The translations under genes and the position numbers were made by a program. From Synergistaceae bacterium UBA5560 (GTDB lineage: Bacteria > Synergistota > Synergistia > Synergistales > Aminiphilaceae), in contig DIMS01000026.1 in assembly GCA_002425685.1 (NCBI GenBank), positions 40,521 to 72,613 of the forward strand: 32,093 nucleotides of DNA, given 5' to 3'. How positions within the stretch are numbered: position 1 is the first letter of the stretch; every line of letters starts with the position of its first letter. Positions 8,154-15,592 of this stretch are shown one piece after another. Below the pieces are notes generated by a model, which saw only the letters and a list, made by a program, of their open reading frames with translations, searched no databases and had not been told where the DNA came from.

Positions 8154-8191
8154 GCAAGAGGGAGGCCAAGCCTCCCTCTTGCCTCTTTTTT
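8154..8191 (+). terminator. 13-bp hairpin with U-tract on the plus strand, between dnaJ and prmA
   Basis: Arms GCAAGAGGGAGGC (8154-8166) and GCCTCCCTCTTGC (8170-8182) are a perfect inverted repeat with a 3-base loop. The T-run (8186-8191) lies on the plus-strand side, so as a rho-independent terminator it faces antisense to the operon. In the sense (minus) mRNA it is a stem just upstream of the prmA ribosome-binding site and may act in mRNA processing, stability or partial attenuation. The role is uncertain; the structure is plain. Confidence 0.6.
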
Positions 8192-8237
8192 CAAGTGTAC
8201 CACAATTTCAACGGTACGCCACCAGGGTGTTGTTTGC

Positions 8238-9371
8238 CTATCCGAAAAAGGATTTCAGCTTGTCCAGGAAACTTTCATTTTCTTTGACAGAGACATCCAT
8301 TTCCTGGGCAAGTGCCTGGAGGAGTGTTCTCTGACGCTCCGTCAAATCCCGGGGAACCTCCACCGAGAGGTGAACGACAAGATCGCCTCGTCCTTTGCCG
8401 CGCAGCCTCGGCATCCCCTTTCCGCGAAGCCGGAAGGTCTCTCCGGGCTGACTCCCCGACGGAACGTCGAGCAGTTCTTCACCATCGAGAGTCTCGATGG
8501 GAATTTCACACCCCAGGGCGGCCTGGGGAAACAGTACAGAAACCCGGGTGTGCAGCCTGTCCCCGTCGCGTTCGAAACGGGGATGCTCCCGCACACGCAT
8601 CAGAAGGTAAAGATCCCCGGGAGGTCCACCGTTGACTCCCGCCTCTCCCTCTCCGGTAATGCGAAGTCGGAGCCCCGTGTCCGCCCCGGGAGGAATGCGC
8701 ACGTCCAGCCGGTGGGACTGTCGGAGCATACCGTTGCCGTTACAGGATTTGCACGGTGAAGAAATGATTTTTCCCCTTCCCGCACACCGGGCGCAGGGCG
8801 TTACGGACGAAAACTGCCCGAAGGGAGTCCTCTGAACGTGCTCCACCTGGCCCCGCCCTCCGCAGGCGGGACACGTCTCGGGGGAGGTTCCCGGCTCCGC
8901 ACCCGTGCCTCCGCACCGCTTACATCCCTCCCACCGGGGAATCGAGACCTCTCTGACCGCACCGGAAAAAGCTTCTTCCAACGTGCATTCCAATTCCATC
9001 TCCAGATCGGAACCTCTCCGGGGAGCGGTGGAGGAGCGGCCCCGCCGCCCTCCGCCGCCAAAGAAGCTGTCGAAGATATCCCCGAAGATGTCGCCAAAGG
9101 GACTCGCTCCGTCGAAGGGGCTTCCACCCTGGGGAATGTCACCCACAAAACCGAACTGATCGTACTGAGCCCGCTTCTGGGGGTCGCTCAGGACCTCATA
9201 GGCCTCGTTGATTTCCTTGAACCGTTCCTCCGCCTCCCGATTTCCCGGGTTCGCATCGGGATGGAACTTGCGGACAAGCTTGCGGTAGGCCTTCTTGATG
9301 TCCTCGGTACTCGCCTCCCGGGGCACGTCCAATATCTTGTAGTAGTCCTTGGTCTGTCCAGGCCCCGGCAT
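8238..9371 (-). CDS. dnaJ: Chaperone protein DnaJ
   Basis: DnaJ delivers unfolded proteins to DnaK and stimulates its ATPase. The 377-residue protein has all type-I parts: J-domain (about 9-73) with HPD at 37-39, a Gly/Phe-rich stretch (SPFGDIFGDIFDSFFGGGGRR), four zinc motifs (CKRCGGTG, CPACGGRG, CARCAGRG, CKSCNGNG), and two C-terminal beta-domains (LDVRIPPGADTGLRLR, LRGKGMPRLRGKGRGDL). The start ATG is 13 bases after the dnaK stop, with GGGAG upstream. It is the fourth gene of the CIRCE-controlled operon. A hairpin follows the stop codon before prmA. Confidence 0.98.
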   Translation of the reverse strand: MPGPGQTKDYYKILDVPREASTEDIKKAYRKLVRKFHPDANPGNREAEERFKEINEAYEVLSDPQKRAQYDQFGFVGDIPQGGSPFDGASPFGDIFGDIFDSFFGGGGRRGRSSTAPRRGSDLEMELECTLEEAFSGAVREVSIPRWEGCKRCGGTGAEPGTSPETCPACGGRGQVEHVQRTPFGQFSSVTPCARCAGRGKIISSPCKSCNGNGMLRQSHRLDVRIPPGADTGLRLRITGEGEAGVNGGPPGDLYLLMRVREHPRFERDGDRLHTRVSVLFPQAALGCEIPIETLDGEELLDVPSGSQPGETFRLRGKGMPRLRGKGRGDLVVHLSVEVPRDLTERQRTLLQALAQEMDVSVKENESFLDKLKSFFG

Positions 9372-9384
9372 CTTCCGTCACTCC

Positions 9385-11214
9385 CTACGCCTCGCCCTTG
9401 TCCGAGAACTCCGCGTCCACCGTATCCCCCTGAGACTCGGGGGCACCCTGTTCCGGCGCCGCCTTCGCCGCGTCGTCCTGAGAGGTTCCCTGGGCATACA
9501 GCCGCTGCGCCAGAGGGTGCACCTCCGCAGTGAGCACACTCAGGGCTTTCCGGATCGCCTCGGGGTCGCTCTCCGAGGAGGCACTCTTGAGCGCCTCCAG
9601 ACCAGCCTGAATCTTGCCCTTCTCCTCGGGCGTCACCTTGTCGCCGAGGTCGCGGAGAAGTTTCTCCGTGTTGTACACGGTGCTGTCCGCTTCGTTCCTG
9701 GCTTCGGCAAGTTCCTTCTTTTTCTTGTCCGCATCCTCGTTGCTCTCGGCCTCGTTTTTCATCCGCTCGATCTCCGTCTCGGAGAGCCGGGAGGATTGGA
9801 TGGTGATGTGCTGGCTCTTGCTCGTGGCCTTATCCTTGGCGGTCACGTTGAGGATGCCGTTCACGTCGATGTTGAAGGTCACCTCGATCTGGGGGATTCC
9901 CCTCGGCGCGGCGGGAATACCGTCGAGGAAGAAACGCCCGAGGCTCACGTTGTCCGCGGCCATGGCGCGTTCGCCCTGCAGGACATGCACCTCTACCTGA
10001 GTCTGATTGTCCCCGGCGGTGGTGAAAATCTGACTTTTGGAGGCAGGAATGGCCGTATTCCGGTCGATGATCTTCGTGAAAACTCCACCCAGTGTCTCAA
10101 GCCCCAGCGAAAGGGGTGTCACATCCACGAGAACGATGTCCTTGTGTTCTCCCGCCAAAATCGCCGCCTGAATCGCGGCGCCCACGGCAACACACTCGTC
10201 GGGGTTGATTCCCTTCGTTGGATCCTTCCCGAGGAGTTCCCGAATCTTCTTCTGCACCATGGGCATGCGCGTGGCACCTCCCACAAGGAGCACCTTGTCG
10301 ATCTCCTGCGCGGTGAGGCCTGCATCGGAGAGGGCCCTACGAGTAGGCTCCACGACCCGCTCCAGAAGACCTGCGGTCATCTCCTCGAAACGTGCCCGAG
10401 TGAGCGTGAGCTCCAGGTGCTTGGGACCGTTCTGATCCGCCGTGATGAAGGGAAGAGAGACCGAGGTCTCGGGCATGGAGGACAGCTCCACCTTCGCTTT
10501 TTCCGCAGCCTCCCGAAGGCGCTGCATGGCCATCTTGTCCTTGCGGAGATCGATGCCGTCGCTCTTGCGAAACTCCTCCACCATCCAGTCCACGATCTTC
10601 ATGTCCCAGTCGTCGCCGCCGAGGAGATTGTCCCCCGATGTGGCGAGGACTTCGAAGACGCCTTCTCCCACGTCGAGAACGGACACGTCGAAGGTACCGC
10701 CGCCGAGATCGAAGACCAGGAGTTTGTGCTCCCCTTCCTTGTTGGCACCGTAGGCAAGGGCCGCCGCCGTGGGCTCGTTGATGATGCGGAGCACTTCGAG
10801 CCCGGCGATGGCACCGGCGTCCTTCGTCGCCTGGCGCTGCGCGTCCGTGAAATAGGCGGGAACGGTGATGACCGCCTTCGTGACGGGCTCGCCCAGATAC
10901 TCCTCGGCGTCGCGCTTCATCTTCTGGAGAATCATGGAGGAGATCTCCTGCGGCGTGTAGTGCTTGTCATCGATGCGCACCTTGTGATCGGTACCCATTT
11001 TCCGCTTGATGGAGATCACCGTGCGCTCGGGGTTGACGATGGCCTGTCGCTTGGCAAGCTGTCCGACAAGCCGTTCCCCTTCTTTCGTGAACGCCACGAC
11101 GGAAGGAGTGGTACGCATGCCCTCCGCGTTGGCGATCACCGTGATGGCATCGCCTTCCTTAACTGCGATACAGCTGTTCGTGGTTCCCAGGTCTATTCCT
11201 ACGACCTTTGCCAT
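9385..11214 (-). CDS. dnaK: Chaperone protein DnaK (Hsp70)
   Basis: DnaK is the main cytoplasmic Hsp70. The 609-residue protein is full length and canonical: VVGIDLGTTNSCIAV at the N-terminus, INEPTAAALAYG, LLVFDLGGGTFDVSVL, LLVGGATRMPMVQ, the linker/beta-domain start IVLVDVTPLSLGLET, and a complete helical lid ending in a short acidic tail (DTVDAEFSDKGEA). The start has GAGGTGATC upstream. It lies 86 bases after grpE. Compare the second, shorter Hsp70 at 3589-5172 in the same operon; this one is clearly the housekeeping copy. Confidence 0.99.
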   Translation of the reverse strand: MAKVVGIDLGTTNSCIAVKEGDAITVIANAEGMRTTPSVVAFTKEGERLVGQLAKRQAIVNPERTVISIKRKMGTDHKVRIDDKHYTPQEISSMILQKMKRDAEEYLGEPVTKAVITVPAYFTDAQRQATKDAGAIAGLEVLRIINEPTAAALAYGANKEGEHKLLVFDLGGGTFDVSVLDVGEGVFEVLATSGDNLLGGDDWDMKIVDWMVEEFRKSDGIDLRKDKMAMQRLREAAEKAKVELSSMPETSVSLPFITADQNGPKHLELTLTRARFEEMTAGLLERVVEPTRRALSDAGLTAQEIDKVLLVGGATRMPMVQKKIRELLGKDPTKGINPDECVAVGAAIQAAILAGEHKDIVLVDVTPLSLGLETLGGVFTKIIDRNTAIPASKSQIFTTAGDNQTQVEVHVLQGERAMAADNVSLGRFFLDGIPAAPRGIPQIEVTFNIDVNGILNVTAKDKATSKSQHITIQSSRLSETEIERMKNEAESNEDADKKKKELAEARNEADSTVYNTEKLLRDLGDKVTPEEKGKIQAGLEALKSASSESDPEAIRKALSVLTAEVHPLAQRLYAQGTSQDDAAKAAPEQGAPESQGDTVDAEFSDKGEA

Positions 11215-11300
11215 TTCGGATCACCTCGTCGTCCTTTGAAATGAACTTCCAAGGGAACGCAGCCGTTCCGGACCGGCGTTCCCGCCTTTCTCGTTTCGCC

Positions 11301-11996
11301 TCATGCTCCCTCCGGAGCGGATTCCGCCTGGAAGCGCCCCACCCGAACCTGCGCGGCCCGCAGGACTTTTCCGCCGAGAATATACCCCATCTGGAGTTCC
11401 TGTACGATCTGTCCATCCATCGCAGGATCCTGCACGGGGACGAGCGCAACGGCTTCGTGCACGGCCGGGTCGAATGCACCGTCGCAAGTGATGGAGCTCA
11501 CTCCCAATTCCTGGAGAGCGCCGAAAAACTGCTTCCGCACCATGGAAACGCCCTTCAGAAGGGGGTCGTCAGCCTGAGCGGCGGCAATCGCCCTGTCAAG
11601 ATTGTCGAGCACCGGGATGAGAAGCGCCACCGCACGCTCCCCCGCAAGCTCCCGAAGGCGCGCCGCGTCACGTTCCATCCGTTGCCTGAAATTGTGGAAA
11701 TCAGCGCGGAACCGTGCGCTTTCCTCGTTTTTCTCGGCAAGTTCCTTTTCCATCTCCTCAAGGAGACCCTTTCTCGATTCCGCAAGGGCCTCCGCCTCGT
11801 CGAGGCGTCGCCGTAACACCTCCGCTTCTTCCTGCAGCCCCGTCACACAGGCAGCCAGTTCCGCCCTGGTGGGACCGCCGCCCCGCCTTCCGTGGACATC
11901 CGTTCCTTCTCTGGGCTTTCCTTCCCCCCGCTCTTCCCCGGGAGAACGACATTCCCGAAAAAGAGCCTCGTCGCGCATTTTCGCGTCAGTGAACAT
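11301..11996 (-). CDS. grpE: Nucleotide exchange factor GrpE
   Basis: GrpE releases ADP from DnaK. The 231-residue protein has an acidic/charged N-terminal tail, a long coiled coil (about 50-130: EEAEVLRRRLDEAEALAE, FRADFHNFRQRMERD), and the C-terminal beta-domain (GVSMVRKQFFGALQELGV, FDPAVHEAVA, GYILGGKVLRAAQVRVG). The start is the ATG at 11994-11996, chosen because AGGAGG stands nine bases before it; this makes it overlap the hrcA stop by 11 bases. An ATG eight codons upstream lacks such a site. Confidence 0.96.
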   Translation of the reverse strand: MFTDAKMRDEALFRECRSPGEERGEGKPREGTDVHGRRGGGPTRAELAACVTGLQEEAEVLRRRLDEAEALAESRKGLLEEMEKELAEKNEESARFRADFHNFRQRMERDAARLRELAGERAVALLIPVLDNLDRAIAAAQADDPLLKGVSMVRKQFFGALQELGVSSITCDGAFDPAVHEAVALVPVQDPAMDGQIVQELQMGYILGGKVLRAAQVRVGRFQAESAPEGA

Positions 11997-13026
11997 GCCG
12001 TTGTTCCTCCTCACTTCCATCGTCCTCGCGCAGTCCTTCCAGAACCGTTTCGAGCACGGCGATGGAGCTTTCGTAATTCATCCGCACCGGACCGATGAGA
12101 CCGAGGATTGCCTTCCGCCCCCCCGCGTTTGCCGTGGCGAGAACCACCGAACAGTCGTGCATGCGCTCCTCGGGATTCTCCTCACCGATGGTGACCGTGA
12201 GCGTTCCGTTCAGCGTGCAGTTATCCACAAGTTCCACAAGAGCCGACTCTTCCTCAAGAAGAGAAAACACCGCATGGAGTCGTCCCAGATCCTTGAAATC
12301 AGGCATTGCGAGCAAATGGTGGGCACCTCCGCGGTAGAAACGAAAGGGTTGAGCCGAGAGGAGCCCGTCCATCTCGGAAATGGCGGCGCGGCAGTTCCCC
12401 TCTTTTTCCCGGAGTTCGCTCATCACATACTGGAGAAGATCATTCCTGGCCTCGTTCCATGTCCGTCTCACCATGACCGCATTGATTCTCCGCGAAAGCG
12501 TTTCGAGTTCCTCCTGCCGGATTTCGCAGGGAAAGGCAATCATCTTGTGGTGCACAAGCCCTCCCTCGACGACGACGATCGCAAGCGCATGCGTGCTGTC
12601 CATGCGCAGAAAATCCACCCGGAGCAGACGGATCTCCTGAAAAGGCGCGAGGGTGGCGACGCTCACATATTGCGTCACTCTGGTCAGGAGTTGGGAAATG
12701 TACGCAAGAGCACCCTCCACATCGCGTCGTTGCTCACGCAGGTCCGAAATCCACCGCTCCGCCTCGGGATGTGGTGCACGACGACGCTGAAGGATGGTGT
12801 CCACATACAGCCTGTAGGCTCTGGATGTGGGGATTCTTCCCGCCGACGTATGGGGTTGGACCAGATACCCCAGCTCCTCGAGATCGGACATTTCATTCCT
12901 GATCGTCGCCGCGCTCCGTCCCGTGAGATACTTTTTCGAAAGCGTTCGGGAACCGACAGGCTCTCCCGTCTGGATATAATCGTAGACGACAGCGAGGACA
13001 ACCTCCAGTTGGCGTTCGGACAACAT
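11986..13026 (-). CDS. hrcA: Heat-inducible transcription repressor HrcA
   Basis: HrcA binds the CIRCE operator and represses class I heat-shock genes; its folding depends on GroEL in studied species. The 346-residue protein has the expected length. The N-terminal winged helix (YIQTGEPVGSRTLSKKYLTGRSAATIRNEMSDLEELGYLVQ, given here only as the stretch about 17-57) is followed by QPHTSAGRIPTSRAYRLYVD, diagnostic for HrcA, and the GAF-like and dimerisation parts. The start ATG has AAGGGGG seven bases upstream. A CIRCE element lies 26 bases before it, so the gene represses its own operon, including prmA, rsmE, mtaB, the second Hsp70/J pair and rpsU unless internal promoters exist. Confidence 0.98.
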   Translation of the reverse strand: MLSERQLEVVLAVVYDYIQTGEPVGSRTLSKKYLTGRSAATIRNEMSDLEELGYLVQPHTSAGRIPTSRAYRLYVDTILQRRRAPHPEAERWISDLREQRRDVEGALAYISQLLTRVTQYVSVATLAPFQEIRLLRVDFLRMDSTHALAIVVVEGGLVHHKMIAFPCEIRQEELETLSRRINAVMVRRTWNEARNDLLQYVMSELREKEGNCRAAISEMDGLLSAQPFRFYRGGAHHLLAMPDFKDLGRLHAVFSLLEEESALVELVDNCTLNGTLTVTIGEENPEERMHDCSVVLATANAGGRKAILGLIGPVRMNYESSIAVLETVLEGLREDDGSEEEQRHVH

Positions 13027-13052
13027 TTCCCCACCCCCTTCCTATTGAATTG

Positions 13053-13079
13053 CTAGCACTCATTGGCGACGAGTGCCAA
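13053..13079 (-). promoter_or_regulatory. CIRCE operator
   Basis: The plus strand reads CTAGCACTC, nine bases, GAGTGCCAA; the consensus is TTAGCACTC-N9-GAGTGCTAA. Each arm has one mismatch. It lies in the hrcA leader just downstream of the predicted transcription start, the usual place for HrcA binding. Confidence 0.95.
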
Positions 13080-13102
13080 TTCTCCGTAATCATCCGCACC
13101 GT

Positions 13103-13131
13103 AGCGTACCAACGCAACTCGGGATTGTCAA
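13103..13131 (-). promoter_or_regulatory. Promoter of the hrcA heat-shock operon
   Basis: On the minus strand a perfect -35 TTGACA (13126-13131) and a -10 TACGCT (13103-13108) are separated by 17 bp. This is a housekeeping-sigma promoter, as expected when heat control is by HrcA. Transcription should start near 13096, about 17 bases before the CIRCE element. Confidence 0.8.
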
Positions 13132-13243
13132 GACTGGTCAAACAATCTTGCAGAAAAACACACCGTTTCACGCACTCTTTCATGCCTCTCGATGAGCGTG
13201 CCCCTCCGCACTCGTCCTTGTGACGGCCCTCCGCCGGATCCCG

Positions 13244-13252
13244 TGATAGAAT
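13244..13252 (+). promoter_or_regulatory. Possible extended -10 promoter of the histidine phosphatase gene
   Basis: TGATAGAAT has the TGn extension next to a -10 of TAGAAT (4-5 of 6 consensus). No good -35 is seen 16-18 bases upstream. It lies about 114 bases before the GTG start of the downstream gene, on the divergent side of the hrcA promoter. The remainder of 13132-13365 shows nothing else. Confidence 0.4.
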
Positions 13253-13365
13253 GCAGGAAACACCCGGAAGGATCCGCTCGCCGAGCGACAAAGGATCGAC
13301 CGGCAAAAAGGCGAATCGTCCGCGTATCCGTCACAATTCCATCAGGTTCGGGAGGCTGAACGCTC

Positions 13366-14013
13366 GTGAAAGAACAGAAAGGCCACACGACGATCATTCT
13401 GATCCGCCACGGAGAATGCGCCGGAAACCGGGAGGGGCTCTTCCGGGGAAGAAGGGATTTCCCCCTGAACGAAACGGGGCAGGCGCAGGCAAAAGCGCTT
13501 GCCCGGGAAATGATGTCCTTCGTTCCAAAGTACATCTACACCAGCCCGCTCTCTCGGGCGACGGAAACCGCCGAAGCCGTGGCCCACTCCTGCGGGGCTC
13601 TCGTGGACGTGCGGGAGGGGTTCAACAACATGGCTCTCGGACCGTGGGAGGGCGCCCCCAAGGAAACCATCCGCGAGAACTTCCCTGTCGAATGGGAATT
13701 GTGGCTGACAAACCCCGAACGACTTCGCATTACCGGCGCGGAACGCCTTGCGGATGTCCAGAGAAGAGCCTTTTCCAACCTGGAACACCTGGTGCACCTG
13801 CATAAGGAAGACACCATCGCCATCGTCACCCACAGGGCGGTCCTTAAACCACTTCTCGCCGCAGCACTTGGAATCGCCGAGCCCTATTTCTGGAGAATTC
13901 ATACGGATACCGCCTCGTACAGTCTCCTCACTCACGACCCTCGGAGGGGATATTGCTGCACCCTGCTCAACCAAACCAGACATCTCGCGGAGTACATCTC
14001 CGAATGGGTGTGA
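13366..14013 (+). CDS. Histidine phosphatase (phosphoglycerate mutase-like) family protein
   Basis: Members of this superfamily transfer or remove phosphate through a phosphohistidine. The 215-residue protein has the catalytic LIRHGE (Arg14, His15, Gly16), then GLFRGRRDFPLNETGQAQA, YTSPLSRATETAE, a GPWEG motif (92-96) with the general acid, and the second histidine in IVTHRAV (His156). It is the size of CobC/alpha-ribazole phosphatase and of broad-specificity phosphatases (PhoE type); the substrate cannot be fixed, and no cobalamin genes are nearby. The start is the GTG at 13366-13368, with GGGAGG ten bases upstream. It is divergent from the hrcA operon. Confidence 0.88.
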   Translation: MKEQKGHTTIILIRHGECAGNREGLFRGRRDFPLNETGQAQAKALAREMMSFVPKYIYTSPLSRATETAEAVAHSCGALVDVREGFNNMALGPWEGAPKETIRENFPVEWELWLTNPERLRITGAERLADVQRRAFSNLEHLVHLHKEDTIAIVTHRAVLKPLLAAALGIAEPYFWRIHTDTASYSLLTHDPRRGYCCTLLNQTRHLAEYISEWV

Positions 14014-14126
14014 GCGCGAACGCATCATTGATGCATCCAAAACCACCCGTCCCTCGCAAGAGACCCGTCTCCGGCCCGATCGATCCCGTTCCGCGGTCCC
14101 TGGTGTTTTGGGTCGATGCTTCACTC

Positions 14127-14155
14127 TTGACCTTGCCCAGCGCACCGACTAAGAT
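14127..14155 (+). promoter_or_regulatory. Promoter of the 14266-15493 gene pair
   Basis: TTGACC (14127-14132), 17 bp, TAAGAT (14150-14155). Transcription would start near 14162. It lies 23-31 bases upstream of a perfect 17-bp palindrome, so a regulated promoter is likely. Confidence 0.6.
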
Positions 14156-14185
14156 GAACCGGGCGCGCCACTGCCCCTCATCTTT

Positions 14186-14202
14186 CGACAGAAATTCTGT
14201 CG
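14186..14202. promoter_or_regulatory. Perfect 17-bp palindrome, probable operator
   Basis: CGACAGAA, one central A, TTCTGTCG. Eight-base arms with a one-base centre cannot fold into a good RNA hairpin but suit a dimeric DNA-binding protein. It lies about +24 to +40 from the predicted start site of the promoter at 14127-14155, a roadblock position. I cannot assign a regulator. The rest of the 252-base gap 14014-14265 holds only a short GCATCA-T-TGATGC palindrome at 14022-14034. Confidence 0.5.
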
Positions 14203-14265
14203 CCCGGGAGTTTTGGTCATGATCCGTAGGACAGTAGTTTCGCGCTTCCGGCGCCGTTTTGTGCC

Positions 14266-14700
14266 GTGTTAGAGTGGATCGTGTTTTTGGAAGCGACTTC
14301 GGGAAACCGTCTCGGCTCGCTGAGGAGCGCTCGAGATCTCTTGGTGGCCTCGGGTTTTGAAATTCAGAAAACGAGCGGTGTCTACGAGATAGATCTCTCT
14401 GAAACGCCCCGCCTTTTGGCATTGGGTGTATGTCTTCTCGTAACCGCCCCGGAGGGAGCTGAAGCGCATTTTTCCGCTCTTGACCGGGCAGTCCGCGGTT
14501 TGCCCTGCGCCCCGAAATGTTCCGTTTTGGCCTCGTCGGACAGGGAAGGCTTCTTGATCCGTTCCGCCGGAAAGGGCGCTTTTCCACGTATCCCCTTCCT
14601 TGAGGTCCTTCCCGAATGGTTGCCGACAGCGGACGTTCCGGAACGAAGTCCCGGAAATCCCCCCGAACCGGAAGACCCCGTTTTCATCTCGTTTCTCTGA
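14266..14700 (+). CDS. Hypothetical protein, unrecognised, 144 residues
   Basis: I do not recognise this protein. It has the codon pattern of a real gene (GC-rich third positions) and no better reading frame opposes it. It has no signal peptide or membrane segment; the first part is mixed alpha/beta (LLVASGFEIQKTSGVYEIDL), the middle has several cysteines (GVCLLVTAP, LPCAPKC), and the tail is rich in proline and glutamate (PERSPGNPPEPEDP). The start is unsure: GTG at 14266 has no clear ribosome-binding site, and GTG at 14281 has only a weak AGAGTGG. An upstream in-frame stop at 14227 limits extension. It is followed 37 bases later by a secreted protein gene, probably in the same transcript, behind the promoter and palindrome described. 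Confidence 0.6.
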   Translation: MLEWIVFLEATSGNRLGSLRSARDLLVASGFEIQKTSGVYEIDLSETPRLLALGVCLLVTAPEGAEAHFSALDRAVRGLPCAPKCSVLASSDREGFLIRSAGKGAFPRIPFLEVLPEWLPTADVPERSPGNPPEPEDPVFISFL

Positions 14701-14737
14701 CGGCGACAAAAGCCTGCGATCCTTCAGGGGGTATGTC

Positions 14738-15493
14738 ATGCAGCAGTGTATCCGTCGTTTCACCACGGCACTTCTCGTTTTTCTCGGAACATTCCTCTCC
14801 GTGCTTCCCGCATATGCCGCGGGAAGCACGACACGAGTTCTCTCAATTCCGGAGTATCCCTTCAGGATCGTCTTCACCGAGAAGGACGGACGCATTGTAA
14901 AAGCCTTTTTCCGAGCACCGGGCTACCTCAGGAGTCTTCCTGAGGTGGAAGGGCTTCGTTATTCCGCCCAGCATCTGACCGTGTGGCACGCAGACCTGGA
15001 CTGGAGACGGGATGTCTTGTGGCGTTTGAGCTTTGTCGATCCGGAACACCAGGAGAAAGGACAGTTCCTGTGGTTCGGCGCGCTCTCCGGCTCCTCTCAA
15101 TTCTGGCTCGTCGCGAGCCCCGCAGGAACAAGCCTGTGGGACACCATTCCATTGAAAATCACGGCACCACTGGGAACGTCCCTCTACGTCTCTCCCTCCA
15201 CTCCGGCCTACCAGGCCGCTGGCGAAGACACGGAAGGCGCATCCCTTTCCTTCATCTACACGATCTCACTTACCGAAAACGGCCCCTGTTTCGTCAACGT
15301 ACCCGATGTGTACCAGCAACTCCTTCCCGTGACAACCCTCGTCGCATCCCATGAGACCGACAAGGGCCGACGGAAGGCCTATTCGCTTCTGCTCCAGGAT
15401 TTCGAAGCACTGGCAAAGAGCGAACAAGTCTCTTTGGAAAGCATCATGAACCTCTCCTGGAAGCAGCTTCTCACCGGACGATGGAATCCTTGA
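14738..15493 (+). CDS. Secreted hypothetical protein
   Basis: A 251-residue protein with a clear Sec signal peptide: basic MQQCIRRF, hydrophobic TTALLVFLGTFLSVLP, and a signal peptidase I site after AYA (about residue 27). The mature part is mostly beta-like with many aromatic residues (TVWHADLDWRRDVLWRL, GQFLWFGALSGSSQFWLV) and no cysteines or catalytic motif that I recognise. It should act in the periplasm or outside the cell. The start ATG at 14738 has AGGGGG six bases upstream. It probably forms an operon with the hypothetical gene before it. An imperfect hairpin without a U-run follows at 15502-15534. Confidence 0.82.
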   Translation: MQQCIRRFTTALLVFLGTFLSVLPAYAAGSTTRVLSIPEYPFRIVFTEKDGRIVKAFFRAPGYLRSLPEVEGLRYSAQHLTVWHADLDWRRDVLWRLSFVDPEHQEKGQFLWFGALSGSSQFWLVASPAGTSLWDTIPLKITAPLGTSLYVSPSTPAYQAAGEDTEGASLSFIYTISLTENGPCFVNVPDVYQQLLPVTTLVASHETDKGRRKAYSLLLQDFEALAKSEQVSLESIMNLSWKQLLTGRWNP

Positions 15494-15501
15494 ATCACAT
15501 C

Positions 15502-15534
15502 TGCCCCTGCCCGGTCTTGTAAGGGGTAGGGGCA
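15502..15534 (+). terminator. Weak hairpin after the secreted protein gene
   Basis: Arms TGCCCCTGCCC (15502-15512) and GGGTAGGGGCA (15524-15534) pair over 11 bases with one G-U. There is no T-run after it, so it may end the plus-strand transcript only weakly, or serve as a convergent barrier against rlmN transcription. Confidence 0.35.
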
Positions 15535-15592
15535 CCCTGCCTCCACGTCGGTTGCGTTTGAATCGACAATCCAGGCCGTAAAAGACAAGGAC

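Noticed and set aside
8134..8169. TTG start giving prmA 12 more residues
   Set aside because: The TTG lies in the loop of the 13-bp hairpin, while the ATG at 8133 has a GGAGG site at ideal distance.
9349..11244. A 631-codon open frame on the plus strand, antisense to dnaK
   Set aside because: Long antisense frames over dnaK are a known by-product of GC-rich codon use; the minus strand encodes unmistakable DnaK and the antisense translation has no domain or ribosome-binding site.
14022..14034. GCATCA-T-TGATGC palindrome after the histidine phosphatase stop
   Set aside because: Six-base arms, no T-run and no nearby promoter; too little to call an operator or terminator.
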